Source: a bacterium
GTDB taxonomy: Bacteria > CLD3 > SB21
Assembly (NCBI GenBank): GCA_016788215.1
Contig: JAEUSJ010000004.1
Coordinates: 20,410-59,587, forward strand
Direction: 5' to 3'
Length of the DNA stretch: 39,178 bases
This document shows positions 1 to 9,552 of this stretch, one piece after another. Positions within the stretch are counted from its first letter, which is position 1. Each line of letters begins with the position of its first letter. Below the pieces are notes generated by a model, which ran no database searches, was not told the DNA's origin, and saw only the letters and a list, made by a program, of their open reading frames with translations. The translations under genes were made by a program, and so were the position numbers.

Positions 1-1
1 T

Positions 2-1612
2 GGCGAAAATTCTACGATCATTCGGTACCGTGTAATTAAATCAGAACAGCCGGTAACTTTGACCGTTCGCCCCCTGTGCGCTTTTCGCGATTATCATAGT
101 TTGTCACATGAGAACTCTGCTTTGAATCACAACATTCAAGAAAACCAAAACGGTTTCTCAATTCACCCGTATCTTGATCTACCGGCGATACATGTTGTTC
201 ACAATAAGGGGCAACTTGATCCGAAATTTTTTTGGTATAAGAACACCGAATACCGAAAAGAACAAGAACGCGGGTTGGAATTTGCTGAAGACGTTTTTAG
301 TCCGGTTTTGTTGAATGCTCAGCTATGTGCCGGCGAATCGCTGGATATGCTGGTCACAACGGATGAAAAACGGCTGGAGACGCAGCCATCAGCGATCGGC
401 GATCTGTTTGATCAGGAAATCCTTCGCCGGGTAGAACTCATTAAGACCATGCCGTTGAAAGACAAACTAGCAAAATCGCTGGCATTGGCAGCCGATTCAT
501 TTATAGTGCAAAAACAAGATAATGCACATACGGTCATTGCAGGGTATCATTGGTTCAGCGACTGGGGCCGTGATACCATGATCTCATTAACAGGACTGAC
601 CCTGAGTTGCGGGAAATACGATATTGCAAAAAGTATTTTGCGAACCTTTTCAAACTATATTTCTGAGGGCATGCTGCCAAATCGATTTCCTGACCTGGAT
701 GAATCGCCTGAATACAATAACGTGGACGGCACATTGTGGTACTTCATTGCTATATATAATTATGTGAACTATACCAAGGATTTGGAATTTGTCCAAAAAG
801 AGCTTTACGTTAAATTGAAAGACATTATCGATTGGCATCTCCGCGGAACGCGATACCATATTAAGATGGACAGTGACGGACTCCTGTTTGCAGGAGCGGG
901 CGGAATTCAACTTACGTGGATGGATGCAAAAGTGGGTGATTGGGTGGTCACGCCCCGAACAGGCAAACCCGTTGAGATAAATGCATTGTGGTACAATGTA
1001 CTTTGCATCATGCGAGAATTGGCTAAACAGTTGAATCAGCCGCGGGATTCTGAGTCGTACGCTGCACTTGCGGACAAAACTAAAAAGAGTTTTAACGAAC
1101 AATTTTGGAATGCCGACAAATCCTGTCTATATGATTTTATAAATGGCGATTTTAAAAACGAGGACGTTCGTCCCAATCAGATATTCGCCGTCAGTCTGCC
1201 CTTTGAAATTCTAGATAAGGTAAAACAAAAAGACCTGGTGTCGGTGGTAGAAAGAGAACTTCTCACTTGTTGCGGACTGCGCAGTTTATCGGCCTTGAAC
1301 GATCAATTTATCGGGACCTACGCTGGAGATCCTTATCACCGGGACGGAGCCTATCATCAGGGAACCGTCTGGCCATGGCTCATTGGCGCCTATCTTGAAG
1401 CCTATCTCAAAGTACATGAGTACTCTTCCGATTCAAAAATGTATGGTGAAAAAATCATAAGACAGTTTGAGCAACAGTTGACCGACGGCGGCATAGGTAC
1501 CATTTCAGAGATTGTCGATGGCGCTGAACCGCATTTACCGAAAGGTTGTATTTCTCAGGCGTGGAGCGTGGCGGAAATCCTGCGTATTTTGGAAATCCTG
1601 GAAAAGAACTAA
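2..1612 (+). CDS. Glycogen debranching enzyme, C-terminal part (5' end outside window)
   Basis: Hydrolyses alpha-1,6 branch stubs of glycogen (amylo-alpha-1,6-glucosidase, GH133 type) in the cytoplasm. The reading frame is open from base 2 with no stop, so the start lies upstream of the window; the TTG at 59 is an internal codon rather than a plausible start. The first part is the tail of the N-terminal beta domain. The (alpha/alpha)-barrel catalytic domain follows, with family-typical stretches FSDWGRDTMISL, DGTLWYFIAIYNY, LTWMDAKVGDWVVTPR, RPNQIFAVSLPF and YHQGTVWPWLIGAYLEA. The C-terminus looks complete. It is followed after one base by a Nudix gene, so the two are probably cotranscribed. 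Identification is by motif recognition and is strong; substrate preference cannot be judged here. Confidence 0.92.
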   Translation, partial: GENSTIIRYRVIKSEQPVTLTVRPLCAFRDYHSLSHENSALNHNIQENQNGFSIHPYLDLPAIHVVHNKGQLDPKFFWYKNTEYRKEQERGLEFAEDVFSPVLLNAQLCAGESLDMLVTTDEKRLETQPSAIGDLFDQEILRRVELIKTMPLKDKLAKSLALAADSFIVQKQDNAHTVIAGYHWFSDWGRDTMISLTGLTLSCGKYDIAKSILRTFSNYISEGMLPNRFPDLDESPEYNNVDGTLWYFIAIYNYVNYTKDLEFVQKELYVKLKDIIDWHLRGTRYHIKMDSDGLLFAGAGGIQLTWMDAKVGDWVVTPRTGKPVEINALWYNVLCIMRELAKQLNQPRDSESYAALADKTKKSFNEQFWNADKSCLYDFINGDFKNEDVRPNQIFAVSLPFEILDKVKQKDLVSVVERELLTCCGLRSLSALNDQFIGTYAGDPYHRDGAYHQGTVWPWLIGAYLEAYLKVHEYSSDSKMYGEKIIRQFEQQLTDGGIGTISEIVDGAEPHLPKGCISQAWSVAEILRILEILEKN

Positions 1613-1613
1613 C

Positions 1614-2201
1614 ATGGATGATCTCAACAACCTCGAGGTGTGTCGAAACTTAATTCGCTCGATTTATGAAAAACATGACAAACGTAGGATTGAATTAGGT
1701 TCACAGATTCCGGCTTCCGTACTCATTCCCTTTTTTGAAAAGGACGGACAGACGTTTATTCTCTTTGCCAAACGTACGCACACCGTTCGCCATCATAAAG
1801 GACAAATTTCTTTTCCAGGCGGCGCTTTGGACCGGGTCGACAAAGATCTGCAGCATGCAGCTCTTCGGGAAACTGAAGAGGAAATTGGAATCAAAAAAGA
1901 GAATGTGGACATTATAGCAGAATTGGATGATATGGTGACACCGACTAATTTTCACGTTACGCCGTTCGTCGGTATCATTCCTTACCCGTATGAATTCAAC
2001 TTAAATCCTCTAGAAACTGCGGCATTAATTGAAATCCCTCTCTTACATCTTTTGAATGAGCAGTATCACCGTCTTGGTTACCGACGCTTTTTGAACAGAA
2101 CATTTGAAGTACATTACTTTGATTATCAGGAACACAGCGTATGGGGTGTCACCGGATTTATTCTTTTTGAACTGCTTCAAAAATTGAAAACTGCATTGTA
2201 A
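1614..2201 (+). CDS. Nudix hydrolase, CoA pyrophosphatase-like
   Basis: Predicted to cleave coenzyme A or its derivatives to phosphopantetheine and adenosine 3',5'-bisphosphate. The 195-residue product has the CoA-Nudix signature KRTHTVRHHKGQISFPGG directly before a Nudix box ending AALRETEEEIGI. The box has one extra residue between the glycine and the RE pair, as is usual in the NudL/YeaB group, and Glu residues positioned for metal binding. I start at ATG 1614, one base after the debranching enzyme stop; the frame stays open upstream to 1512, but that part overlaps the preceding gene. Translation is probably coupled. Substrate is inferred from the signature; another nucleoside diphosphate derivative is possible. 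Confidence 0.88.
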   Translation: MDDLNNLEVCRNLIRSIYEKHDKRRIELGSQIPASVLIPFFEKDGQTFILFAKRTHTVRHHKGQISFPGGALDRVDKDLQHAALRETEEEIGIKKENVDIIAELDDMVTPTNFHVTPFVGIIPYPYEFNLNPLETAALIEIPLLHLLNEQYHRLGYRRFLNRTFEVHYFDYQEHSVWGVTGFILFELLQKLKTAL

Positions 2202-2272
2202 GAATTACTTCGCCGGCAACCAAATATTCGACTTCACGTGCAACTTTTTTTACTCACTTTACGTAAGAATTC

Positions 2273-4768
2273 ATGCGTTTCAACCAACAGAAATCTCTCC
2301 AAAAAAGGCCGTCGATCATGGTAAAGAAATACAGCAAACGGATTCCATCATCTCGTATGTTGAGGTTTATGAAAAACCCCCTACTTATCTCAATAATGAC
2401 CTTTGCGTTTTTTTTGAAGCCAATGAACATGGACGCTTTTGCCAAGGTGCAAAATACTGCGGTTGCAGAAAACTCCAAGAATAGCTTATCCGGCTCCGGC
2501 GATTTTAAACCGAATCCAATTATGACACTCACTCTACAGCCAACCCCGGTGAGCTTTGTGATTGACGGTGAGATTGAGGAAGGATGGCTGACTGCGGAGC
2601 GTTTTGAGAATTTTGTTGAAAATTGGCCGAATGAAGGTAATAAACCCAAGGTTGTGACCGATGGATACGTAACTCACGACGACAAAAATTTTTATGTAGC
2701 CTTTGTTTGTTATGATCCGGAAATGAAAAAACTGCGCGCATCGCTGAGTGATAGGGACCGCGTGTACCAGGATGATTTTGTCGGGATTAATGTGGATCCA
2801 TTCGGCGCACAGGTTAACGGATTTGAATTCTTTGTGAACCCGTTGGGCATTCAGGCCGATTTGACCGTAGACGTCAGCGGCAATGAAGATGACAGTTTCG
2901 ACGCCGTTTGGGAATCGGCGGCAAAAATATATGACGATAGGTGGACCGTTGAAATGAAGATTCCTTTTCAAAGCCTTCGTTTCCCAGGCACGCCCGAACA
3001 AGATTGGTTGATCCACTTTTGGCGTATTTATCCGCGTGAACAGCGATATCTGTATTCATGGATGCCGAGGTCACGGGATGTCAGCAATCAATACTCGGAA
3101 GCCGGACATCTCAAAATGACTTTGAATGACACTCCGAGCAAGACTTTTGAATTACTTCCGTACATTGTTGGTTCCACTGAGCGATCACTTGAAGATAAAG
3201 ATCCTGCCGGAATCAACGGAAAATGGGGTAAGTCTCAATTTGACAACAATGTGGGATTCAATTTGAAATACGGTTTGTCGTCCAACGTAACACTTGACAT
3301 GGCCTATAATCCCGATTTCAGCCAAATCGAAGCGGATGAAGGACAAATCAGTGTAAACAACACATTTGCATTATTCTTCAATGAAAAACGCCCTTTCTTT
3401 TTAGAAGGCCGGGATATTTTTGACGTTGACCGGGACATTAATTTATTTTACACACGTACGATCAATAACCCGCTGCTTGCGGGCAAGCTTTCAGGTAAAG
3501 CGGGGAAGTTTAGTTTTGGCTATATTGCAAGTTATGACGAAGATACGCCGTATATCATGCCGTTTGAAGAAAAAAGCGTGACTTTGTCTACAAAGCAGAA
3601 TTCGACAACCAACATTCTTCGCTCAAAATATGAATTGGCAAAGGGGACTTACATTGGGTTTATAGGCACAGACCGACGGTTTTCAGACGGGTCGAATACC
3701 GTGGGAACATTAGATGCGAAGATCCGATTGAATTCAAAATATACTTTGTCCGCACTGGCCGGGCTGAGCCATACGGACGAGCCAAATGATTCGGTATTGT
3801 CTGAAGACGATATAAGTGACGTGACTTTCAAAACACAAGGTAAATCATACAACAGCGATTTTAACGGTGAAAATTTTGACGGCTGGTTTACGCGTGTGAC
3901 TTTGGATCGGACTGCGCGTTACTGGGGATTCTTTGCTTGGTATAACGATCTATCGCCCGGATTCCGAACTGAGAACGGGTTTATTCGAAGCAATAATATT
4001 CGCGAGGTCGGCGCTTTTAATCGTTATACATTCTATGTCAATGAATCCCACCCTTTATTGGTCAGAATAGAACCACGCGTTCAGTTTAATCGTAAATACA
4101 ATTACGACGGCCAATTGAAAGACTGGTGGATAAATCCGCAATTGTTTATCCAATTCAAGAAGCAGACCTATGTTTGGATGAGCCTCGCGGCACTTAATAA
4201 TGAAAATTATCGAGGACGACAATTCAACCATATACACCGTGTAAATTTTGAAACCGGCAGCCAGGCTTTAAAAATAATCAACGGCGGATTTTGGACCGAG
4301 ACGGGAAATTACATTAACCGGGGAGGCGAGGAAAACGACCCTCGAAATCCGCTTGCCAAAGCAAAAGGTTTTGGTTTTCAAACGTGGTTGACATTTAAAC
4401 CTACGAGCCGGCTCTCCGATGAGTTTAACTATCGTCAGTTTAACCTATGGACACATTATGGAGGCGACTTAATTTTGTCGCAGAAAATATACCGTAATGC
4501 GGTTTCGTATCAATTCACTAAACAGCTTTTTCTACGCCTGATCGGCGAATTGGTAAAAATCGACGAATACGATTCTGACGATCAAAAAATGGCTCATTCC
4601 AAATATTTCAGTATTAACCCGCTTTTAAGCTATAAAATCAATCCGTTCACCGTATTTTTCTTAGGCGCCAATATGGGCGGCGAGAATAAGCCCTATGAAA
4701 ATTACGATGGATTGACAACGACCAACCGGAGCGTGTTTGTAAAATTTCAATATTTTATGAGGATCTAG
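2273..4768 (+). CDS. DUF5916 outer-membrane protein with CBM9-like N-terminal domain
   Basis: Family of large secreted or outer-membrane proteins common in FCB-group bacteria; biochemical role unknown. The N-terminus carries a signal peptide whose hydrophobic core is around residues 37-50, ending near MDAFA. Next comes a carbohydrate-binding family 9-like beta-sandwich (about residues 85-270, including FYVAFVCYDPEMKK and WTVEMKIPFQSLRFP). The remainder, with alternating aromatic/polar strands and a terminal FVKFQYFMRI, resembles an outer-membrane beta-barrel with a C-terminal aromatic-containing strand. Start is uncertain: 2273 gives a long basic leader, while ATGs at 2318, 2357 and 2369 would place the signal peptide nearer the N-terminus. 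No clear Shine-Dalgarno decides between them. It is transcribed alone and converges on the PPIase operon with 12 bases between stops. Confidence 0.85.
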   Translation: MRFNQQKSLQKRPSIMVKKYSKRIPSSRMLRFMKNPLLISIMTFAFFLKPMNMDAFAKVQNTAVAENSKNSLSGSGDFKPNPIMTLTLQPTPVSFVIDGEIEEGWLTAERFENFVENWPNEGNKPKVVTDGYVTHDDKNFYVAFVCYDPEMKKLRASLSDRDRVYQDDFVGINVDPFGAQVNGFEFFVNPLGIQADLTVDVSGNEDDSFDAVWESAAKIYDDRWTVEMKIPFQSLRFPGTPEQDWLIHFWRIYPREQRYLYSWMPRSRDVSNQYSEAGHLKMTLNDTPSKTFELLPYIVGSTERSLEDKDPAGINGKWGKSQFDNNVGFNLKYGLSSNVTLDMAYNPDFSQIEADEGQISVNNTFALFFNEKRPFFLEGRDIFDVDRDINLFYTRTINNPLLAGKLSGKAGKFSFGYIASYDEDTPYIMPFEEKSVTLSTKQNSTTNILRSKYELAKGTYIGFIGTDRRFSDGSNTVGTLDAKIRLNSKYTLSALAGLSHTDEPNDSVLSEDDISDVTFKTQGKSYNSDFNGENFDGWFTRVTLDRTARYWGFFAWYNDLSPGFRTENGFIRSNNIREVGAFNRYTFYVNESHPLLVRIEPRVQFNRKYNYDGQLKDWWINPQLFIQFKKQTYVWMSLAALNNENYRGRQFNHIHRVNFETGSQALKIINGGFWTETGNYINRGGEENDPRNPLAKAKGFGFQTWLTFKPTSRLSDEFNYRQFNLWTHYGGDLILSQKIYRNAVSYQFTKQLFLRLIGELVKIDEYDSDDQKMAHSKYFSINPLLSYKINPFTVFFLGANMGGENKPYENYDGLTTTNRSVFVKFQYFMRI

Positions 4769-4788
4769 CAGGAGCTTAGATTATTTTT
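4763..4788. terminator. Possible bidirectional terminator between convergent genes
   Basis: ATCTAGC and GCTTAGAT can pair around an AGGA loop with one bulged base, followed by a T-rich stretch on the + strand and preceded by an A/T-rich run for the - strand. The hairpin overlaps both stop codons of the convergent DUF5916 and PPIase genes. The stem is short, so this is only a candidate. Confidence 0.3.
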
Positions 4789-5626
4789 GACGGGACGATT
4801 CGCCATGGCGATATTCAATATTCATTTCTTGGCGGGTCTTATCCATCAATTCTTTAGTTTTCTGTTTTCGTTTAATCACTTTCAGCCGAGATTCAATTTC
4901 TAATGATACTTCACTAAAAGGTTTATAGGTTCCTTTTGGGCGAATCTCAACCACATACCAGAACGAATAATAGCCGTGTCTCGTTAAGATAGGCCCGATG
5001 ATCTCATCGGTTGCATTCTTTAGGAAAACCTGTTTAGCTACCCTATCTTCAAATTTATTACGTGTCTGAAAATCCGTAGCGCCCACGATATCGCTGTCAG
5101 CTGCCGCCTGTGAAACGAGTTCCATAAAATCCTTTTTTCTAAGGCGTGACATCGAAAGAAATTCAGACGCCATTTTCTTTGACCTTAATTTATCCAAAGT
5201 TAGAAAATACTGGACTTTGACGTGGTCTTCCGGATAGACAAATGAATTTCTATTTTGAGCGTAATAATCCTCCGATTCTTTCGGAGTGATCGTCACGTTT
5301 TTTTCGATTTCGTTTTCGATAAACGATTGGATAAGCAATTCACGCCGCATGTTTTCAACCTGGCGTTGATACGAAGGATCCTTGTCATAACCTTCACGAA
5401 TTGCTTTCTGATAAAGGGACTCTGAGTTGATCCAGTTTTGAATATAATCCTGTCGGGCTTCCTCCTGCAAACGTATGTCCGTCCGCAGTGCGCTGTCGAC
5501 CACTGTTTCTGTCAATTCGGCGTTACCGATTTTTGCAATGAATTTATTTTCAGGCGCGTTGCACGCAATATTAACAACCGCGCTGCTGAAAATGAGTAAC
5601 AAATATGACGTAATTTGAAATTTCAT
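4781..5626 (-). CDS. SurA/PpiC-like peptidyl-prolyl isomerase family protein, short paralogue
   Basis: Predicted periplasmic chaperone/isomerase for outer-membrane protein folding. The N-terminal hydrophobic segment ends at a cysteine near residue 22 (VNIAC), a weak lipobox, so the protein may be lipid-anchored or simply exported. Residues about 30-125 form a SurA-type helical chaperone region (many Q, E, R; IQNWINSESLYQKAIREGYD). Residues about 135-240 resemble a parvulin domain (VQYFLTLDKLRS through HGYYSFWYVVEI), but the usual GG/LG and F/H active-site landmarks are poorly preserved, so isomerase activity is doubtful. It starts seven bases after the stop of the larger PPIase and is probably the last gene of the TerC-PPIase-PPIase operon. 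Confidence 0.75.
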   Translation of the reverse strand: MKFQITSYLLLIFSSAVVNIACNAPENKFIAKIGNAELTETVVDSALRTDIRLQEEARQDYIQNWINSESLYQKAIREGYDKDPSYQRQVENMRRELLIQSFIENEIEKNVTITPKESEDYYAQNRNSFVYPEDHVKVQYFLTLDKLRSKKMASEFLSMSRLRKKDFMELVSQAAADSDIVGATDFQTRNKFEDRVAKQVFLKNATDEIIGPILTRHGYYSFWYVVEIRPKGTYKPFSEVSLEIESRLKVIKRKQKTKELMDKTRQEMNIEYRHGESSRQK

Positions 5627-5633
5627 GACTCAA

Positions 5634-7334
5634 TTAAAATGCTTGAAGGTTATTTTCATATATAACGACTTTCCAACGCTTTTTTAGTTCAGCTAGCAGC
5701 GCTATTTCACGATTCATTTTAGCAACTGCAAGATAATCGTTCTCAATTTTTTTTCTAACAGAGTTAAAGCTTAACAACTGCGGTTCCGACCTATTAATAA
5801 TTTTTATAATCGAAAAACTGCTGTCTTTTCGAATAAAAATATCACTGATCTCATTCTTATCCATTTTTAAGGCCCGTGCGGCAAGTTCATTTCTTGTGCG
5901 AAAATTGAATGACACCTTTGGATTGAATTTTATGGCGGTTGGCTTATCTTTTGATTTGATTGTTTCGACTGCTTTTTCGAAGTCTACTCCGGATGAAATG
6001 TTTTCCTGGGTTTTGTGAATCTCCGAAATATCGGGCGACGTTATTTCGGAAACAACGATAGCGCCGTTCGTCCTGTATCGATATCTGTTTCTGGAAAAAA
6101 AAGTATGGAGTTCAGATTCTGTTGGCTCCAAAGACCCCGGCAACAAAGCATCATTTATTTTTTTTACAATCATGTTTTGCCTGGCAAATAAGATGGCAGA
6201 CTTAAATTCTTCAGTTTCTAAGTAACCGCCGTCAATTACCAATTGCTCAACGAGGAGTGTTTTACAAAAGTACTCGACGGCTTGGGTTATAAGATCAGAC
6301 GTAAATTTGACAAATACGCCGGCTGCATAATTTTCAAGAAACCGTTTCACCGTCACTCCCCCGCCTTCAAAACGCGCCAAACTGCGTCCAAGTTCATCTA
6401 CCGTAAATTGATTTACTGAAGCCCTAACGTTTACACAATCCTTAAGCCTTGCGGCTAACATCAATATGTTCTCCTCCGAAATTTCTGTCTTAGCAGACAA
6501 ATACAGAGAATCAAGAAGTGTTATGTGAAATGGACGAATCATAAATTGATCCATATCATCAAATTTTGACTTCATGAATTTCGCAATTTCAGCCTTTTCC
6601 AAATTACGTATCGTAGACGTATCCTTTGACACCAGATGAATTATCACAAAAGCGCCGGGAACTTCAACTGGGCTTGAGATACCGTTTGGTTTCATACTAA
6701 GCACTGCTTTTTCATAAGTATACGGTACCTGACCAATAATTAACTTATCCAATACAGTATTCCCTTTTTGAGTTGCCGGGTTCTTAAAGTCAGAAAACTT
6801 TTCAGCCATAGCATCATAATTTCTTGGACTAATCACAGCATAAATCGAGTCGGCTTTCCTTTTTGCTTCTTCCTTGGATAAAGTCGCAGGGGACTCTCGG
6901 CGATCGTTGAACCTAACGATTAGATTTTGCGAATTAATAGTCATGCCAAGGCTTTTTTGGTATTCCTCCACATTAGCATCGGTGATAAAATGATTTAAAA
7001 TGTATTGATCGCGGGCTTTATTTAAAAGAATACTATGTCTGGCCGATTCCATATCTAACGCAATATCCTGATCATATCCTTTCTCTATCCCATACGCCCA
7101 TTTGAGCCTGTCATTAATAATCAAATCCAAATATTCTCTCTTTTCAGAAAAAGTCAGCTTTGATGCGTCTTGTCCGAATTTCTTTTCAAGAAAAATATTG
7201 AAGTCGTTTACTGTAATCGCTTCTTTCCCATCGATCGTAGCTAAAACATGATCTTTGCTTTTTTGACAACCGATAATAAAAAAAATACCGACAATGACAA
7301 GCGACCGTACACTTGCACTAATGCACTTTAACAT
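5634..7334 (-). CDS. Lipoprotein SurA-like peptidyl-prolyl cis-trans isomerase with two parvulin-like regions
   Basis: The 566-residue protein is predicted to act as a periplasmic folding factor. The signal peptide ends in a good lipobox (FIIGC, Cys at about 23). A SurA N-terminal helical region follows (about 30-130). A parvulin-like domain spans about 135-240 (NLIVRFNDRRESPATLSKEE, KGNTVLDKLIIGQVPY, GAFVIIHLV). A long helical middle follows (about 245-420). A second, more diverged parvulin-like part lies near the C-terminus (about 425-530, ending SSFSIIKIIN). An AGGGAG ribosome-binding site sits six bases before the ATG and overlaps the stop of TerC two bases upstream, so the genes are tightly coupled. 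Domain calls are by pattern; whether either domain is catalytic is not settled. Confidence 0.82.
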   Translation of the reverse strand: MLKCISASVRSLVIVGIFFIIGCQKSKDHVLATIDGKEAITVNDFNIFLEKKFGQDASKLTFSEKREYLDLIINDRLKWAYGIEKGYDQDIALDMESARHSILLNKARDQYILNHFITDANVEEYQKSLGMTINSQNLIVRFNDRRESPATLSKEEAKRKADSIYAVISPRNYDAMAEKFSDFKNPATQKGNTVLDKLIIGQVPYTYEKAVLSMKPNGISSPVEVPGAFVIIHLVSKDTSTIRNLEKAEIAKFMKSKFDDMDQFMIRPFHITLLDSLYLSAKTEISEENILMLAARLKDCVNVRASVNQFTVDELGRSLARFEGGGVTVKRFLENYAAGVFVKFTSDLITQAVEYFCKTLLVEQLVIDGGYLETEEFKSAILFARQNMIVKKINDALLPGSLEPTESELHTFFSRNRYRYRTNGAIVVSEITSPDISEIHKTQENISSGVDFEKAVETIKSKDKPTAIKFNPKVSFNFRTRNELAARALKMDKNEISDIFIRKDSSFSIIKIINRSEPQLLSFNSVRKKIENDYLAVAKMNREIALLAELKKRWKVVIYENNLQAF

Positions 7335-7336
7335 AT

Positions 7337-8020
7337 TTAACTCCCTGCTTTCTCGATTTTGCGTTTTTCATACATTGAAGCCAGAATACTTATTAAGAAA
7401 AGAATGCCTATCACGGAAAAGGTGATCCACTTGGATAAATGAAAATTAAAATACTCAGCAAATAATTTACTCCCGATGAAAAAAACAATAATATAGGCGC
7501 CGTCAACCAATTTAGGAAATCGTTTGATAACGGTCAAAAAAGCTCCGGCAACCATCCGCATGGTAATAATGCCAATGATGCCGCCCGTAATAACTACCCA
7601 CTGTTTATTTGACAAAGCAACTGCCGCCAGTATCGAATCAACTGAAAACACAATGTCCGTCAATTCTACCGCAACAACTGTACTCCAGAAAGCCGACAAA
7701 CCCAGAAACATTTTAGGAGCCGGTATTTTCTTTTCGGGTTCCTTTTCCTTTCGGACAAAATGGTCAATGGCCAGGTAACATAAATAAATTCCTCCCGCTA
7801 TCTTGACTGCCGGCATATTGATCAGATAAACGGCCAAAAGAACGGCGATCGTTCTGAAGATAAATGCCCCGATAATTCCATACTTTAATGCTTTTTTCTG
7901 CTGGTCCTCCGGCAGCGGCATTACTTGCACAGCAAGAACAATGGCATTATCGGCGCTTAACAACCCTTCCAGTAAAACCAGCAAAGCAATCGTGATCAGA
8001 TCCGATGATTCAAAACTCAT
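7337..8020 (-). CDS. TerC/Alx family integral membrane protein
   Basis: Inner-membrane protein of the TerC family, members of which are linked to metal (manganese) export and tellurite resistance. The 227 residues contain about seven hydrophobic segments. The two family motifs are present: EGLLSADNAIVLA near residues 18-30 and ELTDIVFSVDSILA near residues 119-132, with the conserved acidic residues in the membrane. An AAGGAAGAT ribosome-binding site precedes ATG. It heads an operon with two periplasmic isomerases, an arrangement that fits the proposal that TerC proteins supply metal to the exported-protein space; that functional link is inference. No yybP-ykoY manganese riboswitch is apparent in the 146 bases upstream. 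Confidence 0.9.
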   Translation of the reverse strand: MSFESSDLITIALLVLLEGLLSADNAIVLAVQVMPLPEDQQKKALKYGIIGAFIFRTIAVLLAVYLINMPAVKIAGGIYLCYLAIDHFVRKEKEPEKKIPAPKMFLGLSAFWSTVVAVELTDIVFSVDSILAAVALSNKQWVVITGGIIGIITMRMVAGAFLTVIKRFPKLVDGAYIIVFFIGSKLFAEYFNFHLSKWITFSVIGILFLISILASMYEKRKIEKAGS

Positions 8021-8166
8021 ATCTTCCTTTTTTTAAAAGCGTGTGAATATAGACCGGAGAACAGCACTTAATCAAGAAAAAATCTGGCGCTTTACCACAT
8101 AAAATTATTCTGAAATTATTAAAATTAATCGTAAATTGTTCTGTTGAGTTAACAGGACGTACGCGT

Positions 8167-9552
8167 ATGACAGAGCAGAAAGAAAAATTTATTTCAATTC
8201 TTGAAAAGAACAGAGTATCGGATCGAAGCGAAGATCTTCTTGAATACGGGCGGGATTGGACACGCAAGCATACTCCGGATCCGTGCATAATCCTATTTCC
8301 TAAAACTGCTGACGAAGTGCAACAAATTGTTTCCTATTGCTACGAACATAATATTAAAATCGTTCCCTCGGGCGGACGAACGGGTTTGGCTGCAGCAGCG
8401 GTGGCAAGGAATAAAGAAGTTGTCGTTTCTTTTAAAAAAATGGATCAAATTAGATCTATCGATATCGAATCGGGAAGCGTTGTCGTAGAAGCCGGAGCTA
8501 TATTGGAAAACGTTCAAAAAGCGGTATCAGATAACGGCATGTTCTTTCCTATGGATTTCGCTGCACGTGGAAGTTGCCAGATCGGCGGATGTATCTCAAC
8601 CAATGCCGGCGGACTTAAAGTGATTAAATACGGCATGATGCGCGACCTCGTTCTCGGCCTTGAAGTTGTAACGCCTACAGGCAATAGGCTCCGCTTGAAT
8701 TCAAATGTACACAAAAATAACTCCGGCTATGATCTAAAACAATTTTTCATCGGTGCGGAAGGAACGCTTGGTCTGATCACAGAGGCAACGCTTAAGATCG
8801 TTCCGAAACCAAAAAATCTGCAGATAGCGCTATTGGCAACTGACAATTTCACAACTATTTTAGAAATCCTGAAATCTGCGAAATTAAAATCGCTTGACAT
8901 CACCGCCTTTGAGTTTTTTACAAAACCTTGTTTACAGGCCGTTTTAGATCATGTCCATCATTGCCGCAATCCTTTTGCAGAAATCTATCCGCTGTATGTG
9001 ATGCTTGAGATCGATTGCGGAGATCGAGCGGAAGATCTACAATATTTTGTAGAATCCGTTGAGCACTTGATCCTTGATGGCACTTTATCCCTAAACCATC
9101 AAACGTTTAAGGAGTTGTGGGCTTACAGGGAAAATATTCCTGAGACCATACTAAAACTCGGCCAAATTCACAAAAATGATATCGCCGTTCCAATCTCATC
9201 CATGCCTTCGTTCATCATGAAGCTGGAGAAGATGATTTTCGAAAAATACTCGGCCTTTCAGGTTTTGCTTTTTGGCCATATCGGCGACGGCAATATTCAT
9301 GTGAATATTATTGATACAACCCGAATGCCGATGGAGGCGTTCACAAAAATAACCGATGAATTGGATATGGAAATGTGCCGATTAATAAAATCCTATCATG
9401 GAAGTATCAGTGCGGAACACGGCATCGGATTATTGAAAAAAAAGTTGATGCACCTGTACAGAAATCCGGAGGAAATTCAAATGATGAAAAATATCAAGTC
9501 GGTTTTTGATCCAACAAATATTTGTAATCCAGGAAAAATAATTGACATTTAG
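8167..9552 (+). CDS. FAD-binding oxidase of the GlcD/D-lactate dehydrogenase family
   Basis: Predicted to oxidise a D-2-hydroxyacid (glycolate, D-lactate or D-2-hydroxyglutarate) using FAD. The 461 residues show the PCMH-type FAD-binding domain (SGGRTGLAAAAVA near residue 62, GGCISTNAGGLKVIKYG near 140, GAEGTLGLITEATLKIVPKP near 197). They also show the C-terminal FAD-oxidase cap with HIGDGNIHVNI, SAEHGIGLLKKK and a closing FDPTNICNPGKI. Length is normal for a single-chain enzyme. There is no Fe-S (GlcF) partner next to it. The stop overlaps by four bases the stop end of the convergent DUF5686 gene. Substrate cannot be decided from sequence alone. Confidence 0.9.
   Translation: MTEQKEKFISILEKNRVSDRSEDLLEYGRDWTRKHTPDPCIILFPKTADEVQQIVSYCYEHNIKIVPSGGRTGLAAAAVARNKEVVVSFKKMDQIRSIDIESGSVVVEAGAILENVQKAVSDNGMFFPMDFAARGSCQIGGCISTNAGGLKVIKYGMMRDLVLGLEVVTPTGNRLRLNSNVHKNNSGYDLKQFFIGAEGTLGLITEATLKIVPKPKNLQIALLATDNFTTILEILKSAKLKSLDITAFEFFTKPCLQAVLDHVHHCRNPFAEIYPLYVMLEIDCGDRAEDLQYFVESVEHLILDGTLSLNHQTFKELWAYRENIPETILKLGQIHKNDIAVPISSMPSFIMKLEKMIFEKYSAFQVLLFGHIGDGNIHVNIIDTTRMPMEAFTKITDELDMEMCRLIKSYHGSISAEHGIGLLKKKLMHLYRNPEEIQMMKNIKSVFDPTNICNPGKIIDI

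Noticed and set aside
650-1102. Long open frames antisense to the debranching enzyme and to many other genes
   Set aside because: They lie wholly inside strongly recognised genes, lack motifs and have no supporting start sites; they are shadows of the coding strand.
2239-2262. TGCAAC upstream of the DUF5916 gene as a further ECF promoter
   Set aside because: The -10 part reads GTAAG with 18 rather than 17 spacer bases, so the match is too weak to add this gene to the regulon.
8021-8166. Possible manganese (yybP-ykoY) riboswitch upstream of TerC
   Set aside because: None of the conserved core of that class is recognisable in the 146-base leader, and no stable paired structure stands out.
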